A stretch of 64,000 nucleotides of DNA. Source: Bacillota bacterium (GTDB taxonomy: Bacteria > Bacillota > Bacilli > Alicyclobacillales > SLC66). The notes beneath the pieces were generated by a model. It did no database searches. It worked only from the letters and a program-made list of their open reading frames with translations, and was not told where the DNA came from. The stretch lies in contig JAJZCW010000003.1 in NCBI GenBank assembly GCA_021828865.1, forward strand, positions 1 through 64,000, written 5' to 3'. Positions 42,603 to 50,277 of this stretch are shown here, one piece after another; within the stretch, counting starts at the first letter, position 1, and each line of letters opens with the position of its first letter. Both the position numbers and the translations under genes were made by a program.

Positions 42603-43138
42603 GAATGAATCCCCCCTTCTTCTCCCAAAAGTTCCCGAAGCCTCAATCTTGCGTGATGTAACCGTGATCGAACCGTACCAATCGGAATATCCAGGTTTTT
42701 TGCCATCTCTTCATAATCCATTCCGTAAACCATGCGCAATACGATCACTACCCGTTGCTCCTCAGATAGTTGATTCAGGGCATCCTGAATGTCTAATTGT
42801 GTTTGCGCCAATTGATGGGCATCGTGGGAAGTACGATGATGGCTCTGCTCGATTGCCACTTCCTGATGCCGCCTATTAGCTTTGATCCAATCAGAAGACG
42901 TATGCATCGCGATCCGTGCAAGCCATGCAGGAAATGAACGCTCGTCTCTCAATTTTGAGAGCGATTGATATGCCTTGATAAACGTCTCTTGCGCCGCATC
43001 CTCCGCATCAGACGGATGATTCAAAATACCAAACGCTGTCCGATACACATAATACTTGTAATTTTTCACGATAGCATTAAAAGCATCCAAGTCACCTTGG
43101 CGTGCTTTTCTGATGAGGTCAATATCATCCTGATTCAA
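42599..43138 (-). CDS. ECF sigma factor (sigma-70 family), 179 aa
   Basis: The TTG at 43138 has GGGGTG about eight bases before it. Region 2 is YRTAFGILNHPSDAEDAAQETFIKAYQSL and region 4 is LRMVYGMDYEEMAKNLDIPIGTVRSRLHHARLRLR. The set sigma factor, ZAS anti-sigma and membrane output protein, joined by four-base overlaps, is a complete ECF module. SigW/SigM-type envelope-stress control is likely from this layout. I do not find a clear auto-regulated promoter. Confidence 0.93.
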   Translation of the reverse strand: MNQDDIDLIRKARQGDLDAFNAIVKNYKYYVYRTAFGILNHPSDAEDAAQETFIKAYQSLSKLRDERSFPAWLARIAMHTSSDWIKANRRHQEVAIEQSHHRTSHDAHQLAQTQLDIQDALNQLSEEQRVVIVLRMVYGMDYEEMAKNLDIPIGTVRSRLHHARLRLRELLGEEGGIHS

Positions 43139-43602
43139 ATAACGATCACCCCATCACTAAACAATCCCAACCATTATTCATTGACATCGTTGCAAAAGTT
43201 GCCTTTCATGTCACCCATATGATGATTCCTTTATTCATAAGTAAACAATCCATATTTAAAAGACGTCAATATTGCACTGTTAGTTCATTCCCTAAGAGAT
43301 AAATTAAATGAATTATATCCATTTTTCATTGGAATCAAATCTCTGAGCCAAATAATCAAGATAATGTACATTTCTATATCAATATTATTAGACTAAAAGT
43401 GCAGTATAAATAATTACTTTATATGCAATAAATTCGTTTAAATAATCATTTTATGCATTTAAATATCCGAAGCATATAACTGATTTAGTTTATTTACCGA
43501 ACAAGTTCATCACTAAAAAAGTCAATGGTAGGTTAAGAAGACTGAATTTTTATTTTGAAAATAAAATAATTGAAAAAGCGAAAATGGAGGTATTTATCTA
43601 CA
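43139..43602. other. AT-rich intergenic stretch without a recognised gene
   Basis: Very AT-rich, with the promoter of the sigma operon presumably near 43150-43250. I could not identify a convincing -35/-10 pair or a coding frame. Confidence 0.5.
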
Positions 43603-43706
43603 ATGTTAAAAAGAGGGGGGAATCCCCTCTTTGCTGAGGCAATACGAACAAGGAATCAAGAGTTAGGGGATTCTTAATTTGAAATGACTTGCCGTATTGC
43701 TTTTTT
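43580..43706 (+). ncRNA. Candidate structured RNA with nested hairpins and a T6 end
   Basis: AAAGAGGGG (43610-43618) pairs with CCCCTCTTT (43624-43632). GCAATACG (43639-43646) pairs with CGTATTGC (43693-43700) around a 46-base interior that itself holds GAATC/GATTC, and TTTTTT follows at 43701-43706. The second stem plus T6 is a long-loop terminator. Together they suggest a short independent transcript or leader RNA. A 24-codon frame (43603-43677) runs through it. Confidence 0.5.
43603..43677 (+). CDS. Possible 24-residue peptide within the structured RNA
   Basis: ATG at 43603 with GGAGG at 43586-43590 (12 bases away, long). The product would be MLKRGGNPLFAEAIRTRNQE followed by LGDS. Its reading frame is overlaid by the two hairpins, as in leader peptides that control attenuation. 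Evidence is weak on its own. Confidence 0.35.
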   Translation: MLKRGGNPLFAEAIRTRNQELGDS

Positions 43707-44134
43707 AAGTATGAACGATTGCATTCTGTATGAAATGGCACAATACAACTAACTATTTTAGTGTAAAATTACTTTTATAAATTAATTTAATTATACTAAA
43801 TTTATTTTTATTTATTTATGATCGGTTTTGAAATTATAAGCTACGAAATTAATCAGCAATTTTATCAGCGATTACAACCTATTTTGCGTTTCTTTGGTTG
43901 ATCAACTACTCACGCGCAATATTATACACACAATAATTTATTAGATATAAATTAATATGAAGTAATCAATTTGTAATGCACGACGTATTTTTTACAGTTC
44001 ATTTCTACCACATAAAAACCCTTCGTATTGACTAGCTGGCAATCCGTCATTTGAACCTATTAAATGCACTTTAAAAATGTGATGATAAAGCCGTTAACAA
44101 AATAATTTTTTCTATATCGAAAGGGGATTTTGAA
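43707..44134. other. AT-rich upstream region of the cupredoxin gene
   Basis: No coding frame. The last 50 bases contain GATAAAGCCGTTAACAAAATAATT (44084-44107, read here in parts as GATAAAGCCGTT and AACAAAATAATT), which resembles a sequence at 45221-45244 beyond the gene. Confidence 0.5.
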
Positions 44135-44716
44135 GTGAATTTCAAGAAACTCGCTTTATCTGTTGTCACCTCAGGAATGTTAGTAAGTATGATGGGCGCA
44201 GGCATGACGGTCAGTGCTCATACAGTCGCCAAACATGCATCAGGTGTAGCAATGCCACCTGTAGTGATTCAAACTAACGTTATCACAGGAAAAATGGATG
44301 GAAAGAAAGGGTGGCCAGAATTTGCACCAGCATTTTGGTCAGTTCCTCAAAATTCCAAAGTAGAGTTGATTATCCATAGTTACGATGATGGTGGAGCTGG
44401 TGTGACGGGACCCAACCTTAATGTGAAGGGTACTATTGGCAATGTGGAATATGTGGATGGCAAAGCAGTAAAAGGGTTTGGAAAAAATAATGTAGCGCAC
44501 ACCATCACCATTCCACAACTCGGTTTGAATATTCCTATTCCGCCACGTTCTGCAAAAGAAAAATTTGTTACGGTGGTAGCATATTTTAATGTTGCAAAAC
44601 CTGGCAACTATACCTGGCAATGTATGGCACAATGCGGTTCTGGTGCAAGTGGTTGGGGAGGCGCAATGTCCACTCCTGGCTGGATGAAGGGGACCCTGAA
44701 TGTTTATAAAATGTAA
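44135..44716 (+). CDS. Secreted cupredoxin with atypical copper site, 193 aa
   Basis: GTG at 44135 follows GGGG by eight bases. A signal peptide (residues 1-28, ending MTVSA) leads into a cupredoxin fold: VIQTNVITGKMDGKKGWPEF, strand VELIIHSYDDGG, H122 (VAHTITIPQL) and YTWQCMAQCGSGASGWGGAM with C163, C167 and M178, then PGWM (M184). A type-1 site needs His-Cys-His-Met; here no His follows the Cys. The C-x3-C spacing is that of CuA centres, also without their His. It resembles sulfocyanin-like or cytochrome-oxidase-associated cupredoxins of acidophiles. Electron transfer is likely; the metal site is uncertain. Confidence 0.8.
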   Translation: MNFKKLALSVVTSGMLVSMMGAGMTVSAHTVAKHASGVAMPPVVIQTNVITGKMDGKKGWPEFAPAFWSVPQNSKVELIIHSYDDGGAGVTGPNLNVKGTIGNVEYVDGKAVKGFGKNNVAHTITIPQLGLNIPIPPRSAKEKFVTVVAYFNVAKPGNYTWQCMAQCGSGASGWGGAMSTPGWMKGTLNVYKM

Positions 44717-44736
44717 CCATTAGTTGATTAGAAAAG

Positions 44737-44778
44737 ACCACGTCCTTGTTAAAGAGTTCATCAAGGCGTGGTTTTTTT
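44737..44778 (+). terminator. Terminator after the cupredoxin gene
   Basis: ACCACGTCCTTG (44737-44748) pairs with CAAGGCGTGGT (44762-44772) with one bulge, followed by T7. Confidence 0.88.
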
Positions 44779-45593
44779 CTCGTTTACCCATTCCTGTAAA
44801 TATTACCATTAGTAAGCGTTCATAGTTCATAGTCTCAGTGCTTAAAAAATCTATCCCAACGTTGAAACAGAAAAAATACATATAATTCGCCCCCTGTAAG
44901 GTGACTGTTACATTCATTGTCGAAATCGAGTTCACGCTATAGCTCCCACCATACATCACTTGAATAGTGAACATGTACATTAACGCGAGCAAAACCAATG
45001 TACAATAACAAAATGGTAAAAGTACCACTACGAATATACAGTCTAAAAATATTCCTTCGGTCAATCCCTCGAACTAATAGTATGATCACTTAGAAAAGAA
45101 GCATCCGCACGATAAGAAATTATTGGGACTGTGTGTAAGGTCTCCAAATGACATGGACGAAAGCAAATAGAACCGATTATCAGATTAATTAATAATGTGA
45201 TTAATCCTTAGGCAAATGAAGATAAAGCCGTTTAACAAGATAATTGACGGCTTTCTTCTGCGTGTACACAAAACCACGAAAAATTAAAAATTAAATATAG
45301 ATACCATCTTGTGCTGATTGCATCATAATCCAACAAAAGAAGGAAACTAAGTATAAATTTTAATGATCCACAAATAATATCGATCATCTAAACTTAAGCA
45401 CCACTACCCCCTTACCTAGAGATTGAATTTACTATCTGACTCCTATGCAGTCAAGAAGCGTATTCTTGAAGATGATTATATAAGGGAAGGTTTAACGGGT
45501 AAGTCTTTCGTCAAAACTAAGGATGCATCCTATTCAGACACTGAATAATACATGTTCCCAATTGGTTATTCAAGATAATAAAGGCAGGGACTT
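44779..45593. other. Gene-poor AT-rich stretch
   Basis: A minus-strand frame at 44720-45064 passes through the cupredoxin terminator and is not accepted. At 45224-45254 AAAGCCGT pairs with ACGGCTTT around a 15-base loop, followed by CTTCT, a possible weak terminator. Nothing else is recognised. Confidence 0.5.
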
Positions 45594-46223
45594 ATGGCGA
45601 ATCACGTGAAGATTTTTTCTTTGAGATTTTATATTGGATGTTTTTTGATTGCCGCGAATAACGTTTTTGTAGAAAAACAAGCACATATCGCTTCTGGGGG
45701 CGTTTCAGCATTAAGCATTGGCCTTGCTGAGTGGCTTCACACCAGCATAGGAATCATTAATCTCATCATTAAAATTTTCATCTTTTGTTTTGTTTATTGT
45801 TTTGGCGGACAAGCAATTGCCTTATCGACAATGATCGGGGCTACGATCACAGCGGTTAGTATGAGATTTTTCGAGTTGATTCCATTTGCTTTTAATTTCC
45901 CTATGTGGATATTTTTTCTATGGCTACTCATTTTCTCTAAATTGCCGATGGGATTACTCGTTTCGAAAGGCTATTCAACAGGCGGTTATACATCGGTGGC
46001 ACAAATTCTTTGGCATCGTCGCCATATTCCCTTATGGGCAAGCCTCACCAGTTTAAATGCGTTTTCCATTACGATAATGTTTGTGGTAAGCGGCAGTATA
46101 GCTGGAATTTTAACCGCAATTCTCTCGCTTTCTTCAGGATTTTTTACAGAATGGTGGGGAAAGTTTTTCACATCGGTGTTGGATCAAAAAACGGTAAGTA
46201 TTCCCAAAAAAACAGGCTCATGA
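45594..46223 (+). CDS. YitT/YczE-like membrane protein, 209 aa
   Basis: AGGG lies five bases before the ATG. The start FYIGCFLIAANNVFVEKQAHIASGGVSALSIGLAEWL matches the G...xxNxFxxxxxIxxGGxxGLxxxL segment of YitT-like (DUF161) proteins. Five or six helices are present; the C-terminal soluble DUF2179 domain of YitT is absent, so it fits the short YczE-like group. Function is unknown in the family. It is convergent with the two-component operon. Confidence 0.75.
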   Translation: MANHVKIFSLRFYIGCFLIAANNVFVEKQAHIASGGVSALSIGLAEWLHTSIGIINLIIKIFIFCFVYCFGGQAIALSTMIGATITAVSMRFFELIPFAFNFPMWIFFLWLLIFSKLPMGLLVSKGYSTGGYTSVAQILWHRRHIPLWASLTSLNAFSITIMFVVSGSIAGILTAILSLSSGFFTEWWGKFFTSVLDQKTVSIPKKTGS

Positions 46224-46229
46224 TATCAC

Positions 46230-47615
46230 TCATGCCAACGGAAATTTCAAAATAACCTTCGTACCTTGTGATACTTGACTATTTACTTCAATGGTTCCTC
46301 CATTACTCTCCACCAACTCTTTCGCAATGGCTAGTCCTAAACCAAACCCTTCTGTCGTTCGATTCCTTTCTTGATCCCCGCGATAAAACCGATTAAAAAT
46401 ATGAGGCAGACTCGTTTCAGAAATTCCCACGCCTTCATCAATCACTTCCATTACGGCTTGATGGGATTGAACCACGAGATTCACTTGTATGGTTTTGTCC
46501 CTCGGGGTATATTTCACAGCGTTCTGAATGATGATCGCCATGATTTGATGCAAATGCTCAGCGTGCATGTTCAACTCCATTACATCATGCTCGGCTTGAA
46601 AATCGATGTCTCGTTGATATATTTCCCTCAGTTGATCCACCATTTCTTTAATGATTGGAACAACATTAATGACATTCAGCGGTGTAGGTTGATTGTGAAC
46701 ACCTGCCAGCTGTAACAAACTGTTGGTGAGCCTGCGCAATCGGTCAGCTTCTTTTTTAATCGCGATAATCGCCCGTTCCGTAACAACCAGATCTTCTTTT
46801 CCCCAACGAGCTAGTAAATTGATATACCCTTCAATAACGGCGAGCGGCGACCTGAATTCATGGGATGCGTTTGCTACAAATTCATTTTGTTTTTGTACGG
46901 CTTGTGATAGACGATCCAGTAATGCGTTAAATGTCATGGAAAGTTCAGCGATTTCATCCTGATGTACAGGAATCGCCAACCGCTCATTCATTTGGTAAAT
47001 ATCCATAGAACGAATCGAACGAATAATTTTCGAGATGGGTTGTAGAGCAAATATTCCAAGATAATAACCGCTTACCCCTGTCAACAGAATCCCAATGAAC
47101 GATCCAATGAGTAGAATCTGCACCAACCTGGTCAGATAACTACTAATCATGTCGATAGAACCAACTAGGACGATCCATGATAATACCCCGCCTTTATCAG
47201 ATCGGCTGGGAACAACAACTCGAACATACTCATGATGTTGAACAGATAAAACAGTAGGGGATTGGCTTAATAAATGGTGGATAGATGAAATCGATAACGG
47301 AGGATTCCACGCACTCAGTTGGCGAATTTTTAGTACTGCACCGTTTTGCTTATAAATCGCGATGGTTTGTCCTGCTGAAATAAACTGATCCAGCCAATTG
47401 GGATTTGCATCGTTACCTAGACCAGACCCCTGCTCAATGTGGTTAGGATATGCCAATGCCACATGATCAGCTTCTTGTATAATCGTCCGCTCCTGTTGGT
47501 AAAGCATCCAATGAGAAAGGGAAAAATACACAAACAACGTAAACAATAATAAAATTCCAGACAAAGTAGCCATCGAAATAAGCGAAAGACGCCATTTAAT
47601 CGTCAAGTGCATCAT
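46230..47615 (-). CDS. Sensor histidine kinase, 461 aa
   Basis: Helices near residues 10-32 and 165-190 flank an extracytoplasmic sensor of about 130 residues. HAMP follows (LQPISKIIRSIRSMDIYQMNERLAI), then HisKA with the phospho-acceptor H252 (NASHEFRSPLAVIEGY), and HATPase with N box (IIQNAVKYTP), G1 box (VIDEGVGI) and G2 (GFGLGLAIAKELV). The ATG overlaps the response-regulator stop by four bases (ATGA), so the two are co-translated. The layout is that of CpxA/ArlS-like kinases; the signal is unknown. Confidence 0.95.
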   Translation of the reverse strand: MMHLTIKWRLSLISMATLSGILLLFTLFVYFSLSHWMLYQQERTIIQEADHVALAYPNHIEQGSGLGNDANPNWLDQFISAGQTIAIYKQNGAVLKIRQLSAWNPPLSISSIHHLLSQSPTVLSVQHHEYVRVVVPSRSDKGGVLSWIVLVGSIDMISSYLTRLVQILLIGSFIGILLTGVSGYYLGIFALQPISKIIRSIRSMDIYQMNERLAIPVHQDEIAELSMTFNALLDRLSQAVQKQNEFVANASHEFRSPLAVIEGYINLLARWGKEDLVVTERAIIAIKKEADRLRRLTNSLLQLAGVHNQPTPLNVINVVPIIKEMVDQLREIYQRDIDFQAEHDVMELNMHAEHLHQIMAIIIQNAVKYTPRDKTIQVNLVVQSHQAVMEVIDEGVGISETSLPHIFNRFYRGDQERNRTTEGFGLGLAIAKELVESNGGTIEVNSQVSQGTKVILKFPLA

Positions 47616-48292
47616 AGTTCCCTCAAGACATACCCTACGCCACGAACTGTCTGAATATAGGGTGGTGATGATTTTTCATCTAATTTCGTTCGTAAATATC
47701 TTATATAGACATCCACGACATTCGTTTCCCCACTAAAGTCATAACCCCAGACTCCACGTAGTAATGTTTCTCTGGTTAAAACGTGATTTTTATTTTCCAA
47801 AAGATAACGTAACAACTCAAATTCACGCACAGTAAAATTGAGGGGCTGATTTGCTATGGTCACCTCTCTCGTGTCCAGATTCATCTTCAAATCATTAACT
47901 TCAATGATATTCCCACTACTTGAGAAAGCCATTCGACGAAGCAAACCTCGTATTCTAGCTAATAATTCCTCGATGGCAAAAGGTTTCACCAAATAATCAT
48001 CAGCCCCATAATCGATCCCAGCGACCCGATCCGAGATTTCCCCTTTTGCAGTTAACATAATGATCGGCACTTGACTGATCGCACGAATTCTACGACATAC
48101 CTCCAGGCCTGACATCCCAGGTAACATGATATCGAGTAAAATCAAATTCCAAGGTTGAGTCAACGCCATTTCCAACCCTTGCCGTCCATTAGATACTATC
48201 GATACTTGATATCCTTCATGAATGAGCTCCAGTTCAATAAATCCTGCGATATCTTCATCATCTTCGATGATGAGAATCGTATTTTTATCCAC
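47612..48292 (-). CDS. OmpR-family response regulator, 226 aa
   Basis: The GTG at 48292 follows GGAGGAG by six bases; the longer frame to 48349 is rejected. The receiver has the acidic pocket IIEDDED and the phosphorylated D54 (LILLDIMLPG), with T and K at IMLTAK and DDYLVKPF. A winged helix follows (LNFTVREFELLRYLLENKNHVLTRETLLRGVWGYDF.. VDVYIRYLRTKL). It is transcribed with its kinase. Targets are unknown. Confidence 0.96.
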   Translation of the reverse strand: MDKNTILIIEDDEDIAGFIELELIHEGYQVSIVSNGRQGLEMALTQPWNLILLDIMLPGMSGLEVCRRIRAISQVPIIMLTAKGEISDRVAGIDYGADDYLVKPFAIEELLARIRGLLRRMAFSSSGNIIEVNDLKMNLDTREVTIANQPLNFTVREFELLRYLLENKNHVLTRETLLRGVWGYDFSGETNVVDVYIRYLRTKLDEKSSPPYIQTVRGVGYVLREL

Positions 48293-48319
48293 GATGCACT
48301 CCTCCACCATCAGTATAAC

Positions 48320-48355
48320 AAACTCCCGCATGGTGAAAGCAGATACCATGCGGGA
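48320..48355 (-). terminator. Terminator after the 48370-48720 gene
   Basis: ACTCCCGCATGGT (48320-48332) pairs with ACCATGCGGGAGT (48343-48355), a perfect 13-base stem. On the minus strand it is followed by TTTGTTAT. Confidence 0.82.
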
Positions 48356-48369
48356 GTGGTGACTTGCCT

Positions 48370-48720
48370 TTACTGATGATTCACATCATTAAGTTGGTTT
48401 CCTGACTGATCCTGCACGTTGGGTCCCTGATCCATTGCCTGTGACGTATCAGTTTGATCGTGCTCAGAAGCTGTATTCAGCGAATCTGGCGAATTCGTAT
48501 CATTTACTTGACTTCCTACTTGTTGCTGAACATTAGGTCCTACATCCGCGCCGCCATCTGCGGTTGCATTTACGTCTTCAAAAGAAGAGGCTGGAACCGC
48601 CGAGACCGACGGGACACTGGGAGTGGCGGATGGAGTAGCGGCAAATGCAGAGAGTTGTCCCACCAGTAATCCACCTGTTGCCAATACAGCTACTCCTGCA
48701 GGAATCAGTTTTTTCATCAT
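48370..48720 (-). CDS. Secreted low-complexity protein, 116 aa
   Basis: ATG at 48720 has AAGGAGG eight bases upstream. The signal peptide is MMKKLIPAGVAVLATGGLLVGQLSAFA. The mature part is rich in Ser, Ala, Asp and Gln and carries two copies of a motif: GPNVQQQVGSQVND and GPNVQDQSGNQLND. It looks like a small repetitive cell-surface protein. A terminator separates it from the regulator gene. Confidence 0.7.
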   Translation of the reverse strand: MMKKLIPAGVAVLATGGLLVGQLSAFAATPSATPSVPSVSAVPASSFEDVNATADGGADVGPNVQQQVGSQVNDTNSPDSLNTASEHDQTDTSQAMDQGPNVQDQSGNQLNDVNHQ

Positions 48721-48931
48721 GGTCATTACCTCCTTGTTTGGGATAGACAAAGAGTACATCTTGCCAATTAAAATACATTTTGAGAATGACTACTATTTCA
48801 TTAGATTAAAATTAGAGTTCTCTAATTTAACCACCGAATCTCCAAATAAGGTGATGTACGTATGTTTCTTTCCATTTCGATTTAACTATCGTATTGTTAA
48901 CACCGTTATTAATCTGGAAAGGAGAGAATTC

Positions 48932-49024
48932 ATGCCACATCACCATGTGATTCGTTATGTCATTTTAGCCATGGTTGTTGTCGCGGTAGCAGTTTACTTT
49001 GTGGTTAGGAAAAAGAAAAAATAA
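48932..49024 (+). CDS. Small membrane protein, 30 aa
   Basis: GGAGAG lies five bases before the ATG at 48932. MPHHHVIRYVILAMVVVAVA followed by VYFVVRKKKK is a His-rich start, one helix and a basic end. It is too short for standard gene callers, but the ribosome site and single-helix pattern support it. Confidence 0.55.
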   Translation: MPHHHVIRYVILAMVVVAVAVYFVVRKKKK

Positions 49025-49068
49025 CGATAAAATTAAATTGCCAATTCAATATGTTTTGAAGGTTAAAT

Positions 49069-49112
49069 GTTCCCCTTCATATCAAATGCACTGATTTCAC
49101 ATGAAGGGGAAC
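49069..49112. terminator. Large stem-loop between convergent genes
   Basis: GTTCCCCTTCAT (49069-49080) pairs with ATGAAGGGGAAC (49101-49112), a perfect 12-base stem with a 20-base loop. No T tract follows on either strand; it may be a bidirectional terminator. Confidence 0.5.
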
Positions 49113-49135
49113 CTATGACTACTTCCCGTCTATCA

Positions 49136-49957
49136 CTAAAACTCTGAAACAGAAATGGAATTGCCATTGCCTTCGATAAGTTTATCTTCTTGTACATCCC
49201 TACGCGTAACCGTCAAGTACCCCACCAGAATCACAATAAAGACGGTCAATATACCCGCGACTACACCATCTCCATAACCAAGCCCCGTAATGCTAGGCGG
49301 CTTGCTAAACCAGTCCGCGAACGATGCTCCAAGAGGTCGCGTCATCACATAAGCAAACCAGAAAGCGAAAATCCCATTCAATCGAAACCCAAAGAATCCA
49401 ATGGCAGGCAATATAAACAAGACAATAAACAGAATCCCCGAAGCAAGGTATCCCAAATGTAACGTCATTGCCGTCATATCCCCCGTTGCCGTTCCCATCG
49501 CAAAAGTAGACAGCACCGCCGCCCAATAGAACACTTCCCGACGACGAGTAACAATACTGTGAATCGACAAAGTCCGCTCTACTCTGTACCAGAATACGAA
49601 CACCATCGTCAGGATGATCGCGAACGCAGTGGTTGACAGATCATACGGAACCCCCAATACAATATGGGTCACATCCGCCACCATGGTGCCAAAGATCGCC
49701 ACCATGACGACCAAAAGCCAATATACCCAAGCCATATAGCGACGAACGGTAAATTGCAAAAAGAGCGCTACCACAAACCCTATGCCACCTAATATAACCG
49801 CCAGATAGGGATTGATGTGATACACCAGATAATCCGATGTTGCTTCCCCCATGGCGGTAGTCAGGATTTTGACGATCCAAAAATAGATCGTAATTTCAGG
49901 AACCTTGTTATAGAACCGTCGCCCACGATGTCGAGCCACAGATGAAGATTCAAACAT
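49136..49957 (-). CDS. DUF347-repeat membrane protein, 273 aa
   Basis: GGAAGG precedes the ATG. The repeats TTAMGEATSDYLVYHINPYLAVILGG and TFAMGTATGDMTAMTLHLGYLASG are the DUF347 repeat (MG.ATxD), and the final loop reads TRPLGASFADWFSKP. Eight helices are predicted. These COG4705-type proteins have been linked to manganese transport, but that should be treated as uncertain. Confidence 0.85.
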   Translation of the reverse strand: MFESSSVARHRGRRFYNKVPEITIYFWIVKILTTAMGEATSDYLVYHINPYLAVILGGIGFVVALFLQFTVRRYMAWVYWLLVVMVAIFGTMVADVTHIVLGVPYDLSTTAFAIILTMVFVFWYRVERTLSIHSIVTRRREVFYWAAVLSTFAMGTATGDMTAMTLHLGYLASGILFIVLFILPAIGFFGFRLNGIFAFWFAYVMTRPLGASFADWFSKPPSITGLGYGDGVVAGILTVFIVILVGYLTVTRRDVQEDKLIEGNGNSISVSEF

Positions 49958-50277
49958 TGTTTGTCCTTCCCTTTCTAAACCAGTTCAATCACTTGTTCAT
50001 CCTATCACATTTTATCAATAGTGAATGGTATACAGTCAAACTTCGATGAAAAGAGGTTGAATGATTGAAGTTGGCGTGATACCGATCTTGCTGATCTTCA
50101 CGTTATGTGCATACAACGGTGAAAACATGGAAACAGCCATTGGATATGGTATCATTGTTCGTGATTGAGAAACAGACAAACTTAAGGCTTTCATCAACAG
50201 ATCCGTTTATCATAAAATGAAATTCCTAATTCCAAAAGGAAAAACAGTCCAAATTAGAGTCAGAGAGGGGTCTGGGT

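Noticed and set aside
44720..45064. Minus-strand frame of 114 codons with an N-terminal hydrophobic segment
   Set aside because: It runs through the cupredoxin terminator hairpin, has no ribosome site and uses many rare-looking codons.
50061..50168. Plus-strand frame of 35 codons before the antiporter gene
   Set aside because: The AGAGG site is only four bases from the ATG and the product has no clear pattern.
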